Shown one piece after another: positions 7,522-8,999 of a stretch of DNA of 8,999 nucleotides (position 1 is its first letter; each line of letters opens with the position of its first letter). The notes below the pieces were generated by a model that was not told the DNA's origin, did no database searches, and saw only the letters and a program-made list of their open reading frames with translations. Source of the DNA: an uncultured Hyphomonadaceae bacterium. Its GTDB lineage: Bacteria > Pseudomonadota > Alphaproteobacteria > Caulobacterales > Hyphomonadaceae. The DNA lies in assembly GCA_937873805.1 (NCBI GenBank), contig CALMWO010000120.1, positions 1 through 8,999 on the forward strand, in the 5' to 3' direction. Made by a program: the position numbers and the translations under genes.

Positions 7522-8730
7522 CTAGCTCCTCGCCTCGCCACGGTATTCGGCGAAGCTCACCTTGCCGTCGTTGTTTACATCCACGCCCGCAGCCAGCGTC
7601 ACCGCCGCCAGTTCAGCCGCTTCAAGATAGCCGCTCTTGTCTGCGTCCAGCCTGTCGAACTCCTGCCGCGCAGGTGCATTCAGGAAGGTCACATACGCCG
7701 CCACGATCACGACGGCGACCAGCGAGGTCGGCAGGAAGATCTTCCAGCCCAGCCGCATCAGCTGGTCATAGCGATAGCGCGGCACAATCGCCTTCACCAT
7801 CGCGAACAGGAAGAAGAAGAATGTCGTCTTGCCGATGAACACCAGCAGGCCGCCAAGGCTCAACAGCCATTCCGGCAGGCCTTCCACGCCCGGGATCGGC
7901 AGCGGCATATGCCATCCGCCGAAGAACAGGATGGTCAGCATCGAGCACATCAGCACGATCGAAACGTACTCGCCGATCATGAACATCAGATACGGCGAAG
8001 ACGAGTACTCCACCTGATAACCGGCAACGAGTTCCGATTCAGCTTCGGGCAAATCGAACGGAGGGCGGTTCGTCTCCGCCAGCGCCGAGATGAAGAAGAT
8101 CACGAACATCGGGAACATGACGAAGATCGTCGGGAACGCGAACGCGTGCCAGTTCCAGATCCCGCCTTCCTGGTTGTGGACGACATCGCTGAGGTTCAGC
8201 GAGCCGACCAGCAGCAGCACCGACACGATCACGAAACCGATCGAGACTTCGTACGACACCATCTGAGCAGCCGAGCGCAGGCCGCCAAGGAACGGATACT
8301 TCGAGTTCGAAGCCCAGCCGCCCATGATGATGCCGTAAACGCCCAGCGACGAGATCGCAAACAGGTACAGCACGCCCACATTCAGGTTGGCGATCACCCA
8401 GCCCGGCGCGACCGGAATGACGGCCCAGCCAACCAGCGCCAGCGTCAACGTGATGATCGGCGCAAGCAGGAACACCGTCTTGTTGGCGCCTGCCGGAATG
8501 ATGACTTCCTTCAGCACGAACTTGATCAGGTCCGCGAAGGATTGCAGCAGGCCGAACGGACCCACCACGTTGGGGCCCTTGCGCAACTGAACCGCCGCCC
8601 AGACCTTGCGGTCGAACAGCAGCAGGAACGCGATCAGCACGAGCAGGATGACGACGAACGCAAGAATCTGCAGCACGGCCAGGCCGATGCCGCCCCACAT
8701 TCCGCCGCCCCACTGGAAGAGGTTTTCCAT
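7522..8730 (-). CDS. nuoH: NuoH, quinone-channel membrane subunit of complex I, with a C-terminal EF-hand extension
   Basis: NuoH (ND1 family, 402 aa here) joins the peripheral and membrane arms and forms much of the quinone-binding chamber. Visible family motifs are RKGPNVVGPFGLLQ (50-63), the SYEVSIG motif (159-165) and AETNRPPFDLPEAESE (218-233), whose acidic/Arg-rich loop lies at the quinone site. About eight membrane helices can be read, the last around 331-350 (ending AAYVTFL). The core ends there, matching usual lengths of roughly 325-345 aa. About 50 further residues follow (352-402), hydrophilic and carrying two EF-hand calcium loops: D362-E373 and D384-E395. This is not a frameshift artefact: the frame is continuous, ends in TAG, and its last codons supply the ribosome binding site of nuoI. 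The start is ATG with a strong ribosome binding site. Family identity is certain; the role of the tail is unknown. Confidence 0.98.
   Translation of the reverse strand: MENLFQWGGGMWGGIGLAVLQILAFVVILLVLIAFLLLFDRKVWAAVQLRKGPNVVGPFGLLQSFADLIKFVLKEVIIPAGANKTVFLLAPIITLTLALVGWAVIPVAPGWVIANLNVGVLYLFAISSLGVYGIIMGGWASNSKYPFLGGLRSAAQMVSYEVSIGFVIVSVLLLVGSLNLSDVVHNQEGGIWNWHAFAFPTIFVMFPMFVIFFISALAETNRPPFDLPEAESELVAGYQVEYSSSPYLMFMIGEYVSIVLMCSMLTILFFGGWHMPLPIPGVEGLPEWLLSLGGLLVFIGKTTFFFFLFAMVKAIVPRYRYDQLMRLGWKIFLPTSLVAVVIVAAYVTFLNAPARQEFDRLDADKSGYLEAAELAAVTLAAGVDVNNDGKVSFAEYRGEARS
7525..7677 (-). other. EF-hand pair in the NuoH C-terminal tail (residues 352-402)
   Basis: Loop 1 (7612-7647) reads DADKSGYLEAAE, with D, D, S, E and E at coordination positions 1, 3, 5, 9 and 12, Gly at 6 and a hydrophobic residue at 8. 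Loop 2 (7546-7581) reads DVNNDGKVSFAE, with D, N, D, S and E at 1, 3, 5, 9 and 12, Gly at 6 and Val at 8. Both meet the full EF-hand consensus. Only 10 residues (LAAVTLAAGV) separate the loops, a 22-residue period, well below the roughly 36 of calmodulin-type pairs, so packing must be more compact than in a classic pair. After an eighth transmembrane helix in the ND1/NuoH topology the tail should be periplasmic, which agrees with the positive cytoplasmic loop PRYRYDQLMRLGWK before that helix. Calcium binding is inferred, not shown. Confidence 0.85.
7526..7531 (-). promoter_or_regulatory. Ribosome binding site deciding the nuoI start
   Basis: GAGGAG on the minus strand sits 5 bases before the ATG at 7520 and lies inside the last codons of nuoH. 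It supports that ATG over the in-frame GTG at 7541, which would add 7 residues. It also implies that nuoI translation is coupled to the end of nuoH. Confidence 0.75.
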
Positions 8731-8734
8731 TCTG

Positions 8735-8740
8735 CCCTCC
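8735..8740 (-). promoter_or_regulatory. Ribosome binding site of nuoH
   Basis: On the minus strand GGAGGG lies 4 bases before the nuoH ATG and just after the nuoG TAG. It is the strongest Shine-Dalgarno match in the window and fixes the nuoH start at 8730. Confidence 0.75.
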
Positions 8741-8742
8741 CC

Positions 8743-8999
8743 CTATTCCGCCGCAACCGCGGGATTAACACCCGCAGCCAGCTCGGCGCATTCCGCCATG
8801 GTGCGCGAAGCGCGCGCGATCGGATTGGTCAGGTGGAACGCCTTGATCGGCGTGGTGAAGCCCGTCGATTGCATCGCGCCAGCTGAGCCATAAGGCGGCG
8901 CAACGCTGTTGGCATGCGTGCCCGGCGCAAAGTCGAGCCCAAGGAAGGTCGAATGATCCGCCCCAAGCTTCGCGCGAAGCTGAGCAAGCGTGTCATACG
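8743..8999 (-). CDS. nuoG: NuoG C-terminal fragment (complex I 75 kDa-type Fe-S subunit), partial
   Basis: Only the last 84 codons are in the window; the gene runs off the right edge and ends at a TAG. The frame reads YDTLAQLRAKLGADH near the edge, then contains FHLTNPIARASRTMAEC, and ends NPAVAAE. The TNPIARAS..MAEC segment near the extreme C-terminus is typical of alphaproteobacterial NuoG. NuoG is the largest peripheral-arm subunit, holding several Fe-S clusters and a molybdopterin-oxidoreductase-type fold that has lost its cofactor. None of the cluster-binding Cys motifs fall in this fragment, so the call rests on this tail and on the position directly before nuoH. The gap to nuoH is 12 bases, so the two are almost surely co-transcribed. 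Confidence 0.9.
   Translation of the reverse strand, partial: YDTLAQLRAKLGADHSTFLGLDFAPGTHANSVAPPYGSAGAMQSTGFTTPIKAFHLTNPIARASRTMAECAELAAGVNPAVAAE

Noticed and set aside
7521..7541. Upstream GTG start for nuoI adding 7 residues
   Set aside because: It would overlap the nuoH end, has no ribosome binding site, and the ATG at 7520 has GAGGAG at ideal spacing and gives the family-typical N-terminus.
7522..7677. NuoH tail as a frameshift or read-through artefact
   Set aside because: The frame is uninterrupted, codon use looks like the core, both EF loops are fully formed, and the last codons carry the nuoI ribosome binding site, so the tail looks genuine.
7483..8886. A 467-codon open frame on the plus strand opposite nuoH
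   Set aside because: It lies wholly antisense to nuoH and its neighbours and is rich in Arg, Gln, His and Asp, the usual by-product of GC-rich membrane-protein codons read backwards. No domain is recognisable.

Overview
The window is the distal half of a bacterial respiratory complex I (NADH:quinone oxidoreductase, type I) operon, read entirely on the minus strand. In transcription order it holds the 3' end of nuoG, then complete nuoH, nuoI, nuoJ, nuoK, nuoL, nuoM and nuoN, and finally birA (biotin protein ligase). Genes are packed tightly. Gaps are 1 to 12 bases, except for 93 bases between nuoI and nuoJ, and no stretch over 100 bases lacks a gene. No tRNA, rRNA, mobile element, CRISPR array or convincing promoter is visible. 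The operon promoter and nuoA to nuoF would lie beyond the right edge. The gene downstream of birA would lie beyond the left edge.

The DNA is GC-rich, the nuo order is the standard one, and a stand-alone BirA without a DNA-binding domain follows nuoN. Together with a short NuoI, a NuoJ with a basic C-terminal tail and a NuoL with a His-rich loop, this points to an alphaproteobacterium. I cannot fix the order from sequence alone; a Caulobacterales or Hyphomonadales-like organism is a guess.

The genes encode one machine. NuoG is the large Fe-S/molybdopterin-fold subunit of the peripheral arm. NuoI carries the two [4Fe-4S] clusters that pass electrons towards quinone. NuoH forms the quinone-site channel at the arm junction. 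NuoJ and NuoK link it to the three antiporter-like subunits NuoN, NuoM and NuoL. The key Glu, Lys and His residues of the proton path are present in each, so the complex looks functional. BirA is metabolically separate (biotin attachment to carboxylases) but is probably co-transcribed.

The most unusual point is at the C-terminus of NuoH. After its last membrane helix the protein continues for about 50 residues and carries two textbook EF-hand calcium-binding loops. By the known topology of NuoH these would face the periplasm. A calcium-binding module built into a core complex I subunit is not something I know to be described. NuoL also has two unusual loops: an 11-His/22-residue metal-binding-like segment predicted to be cytoplasmic, and an Ala/Pro/Glu/His-rich repeat segment predicted to be periplasmic.
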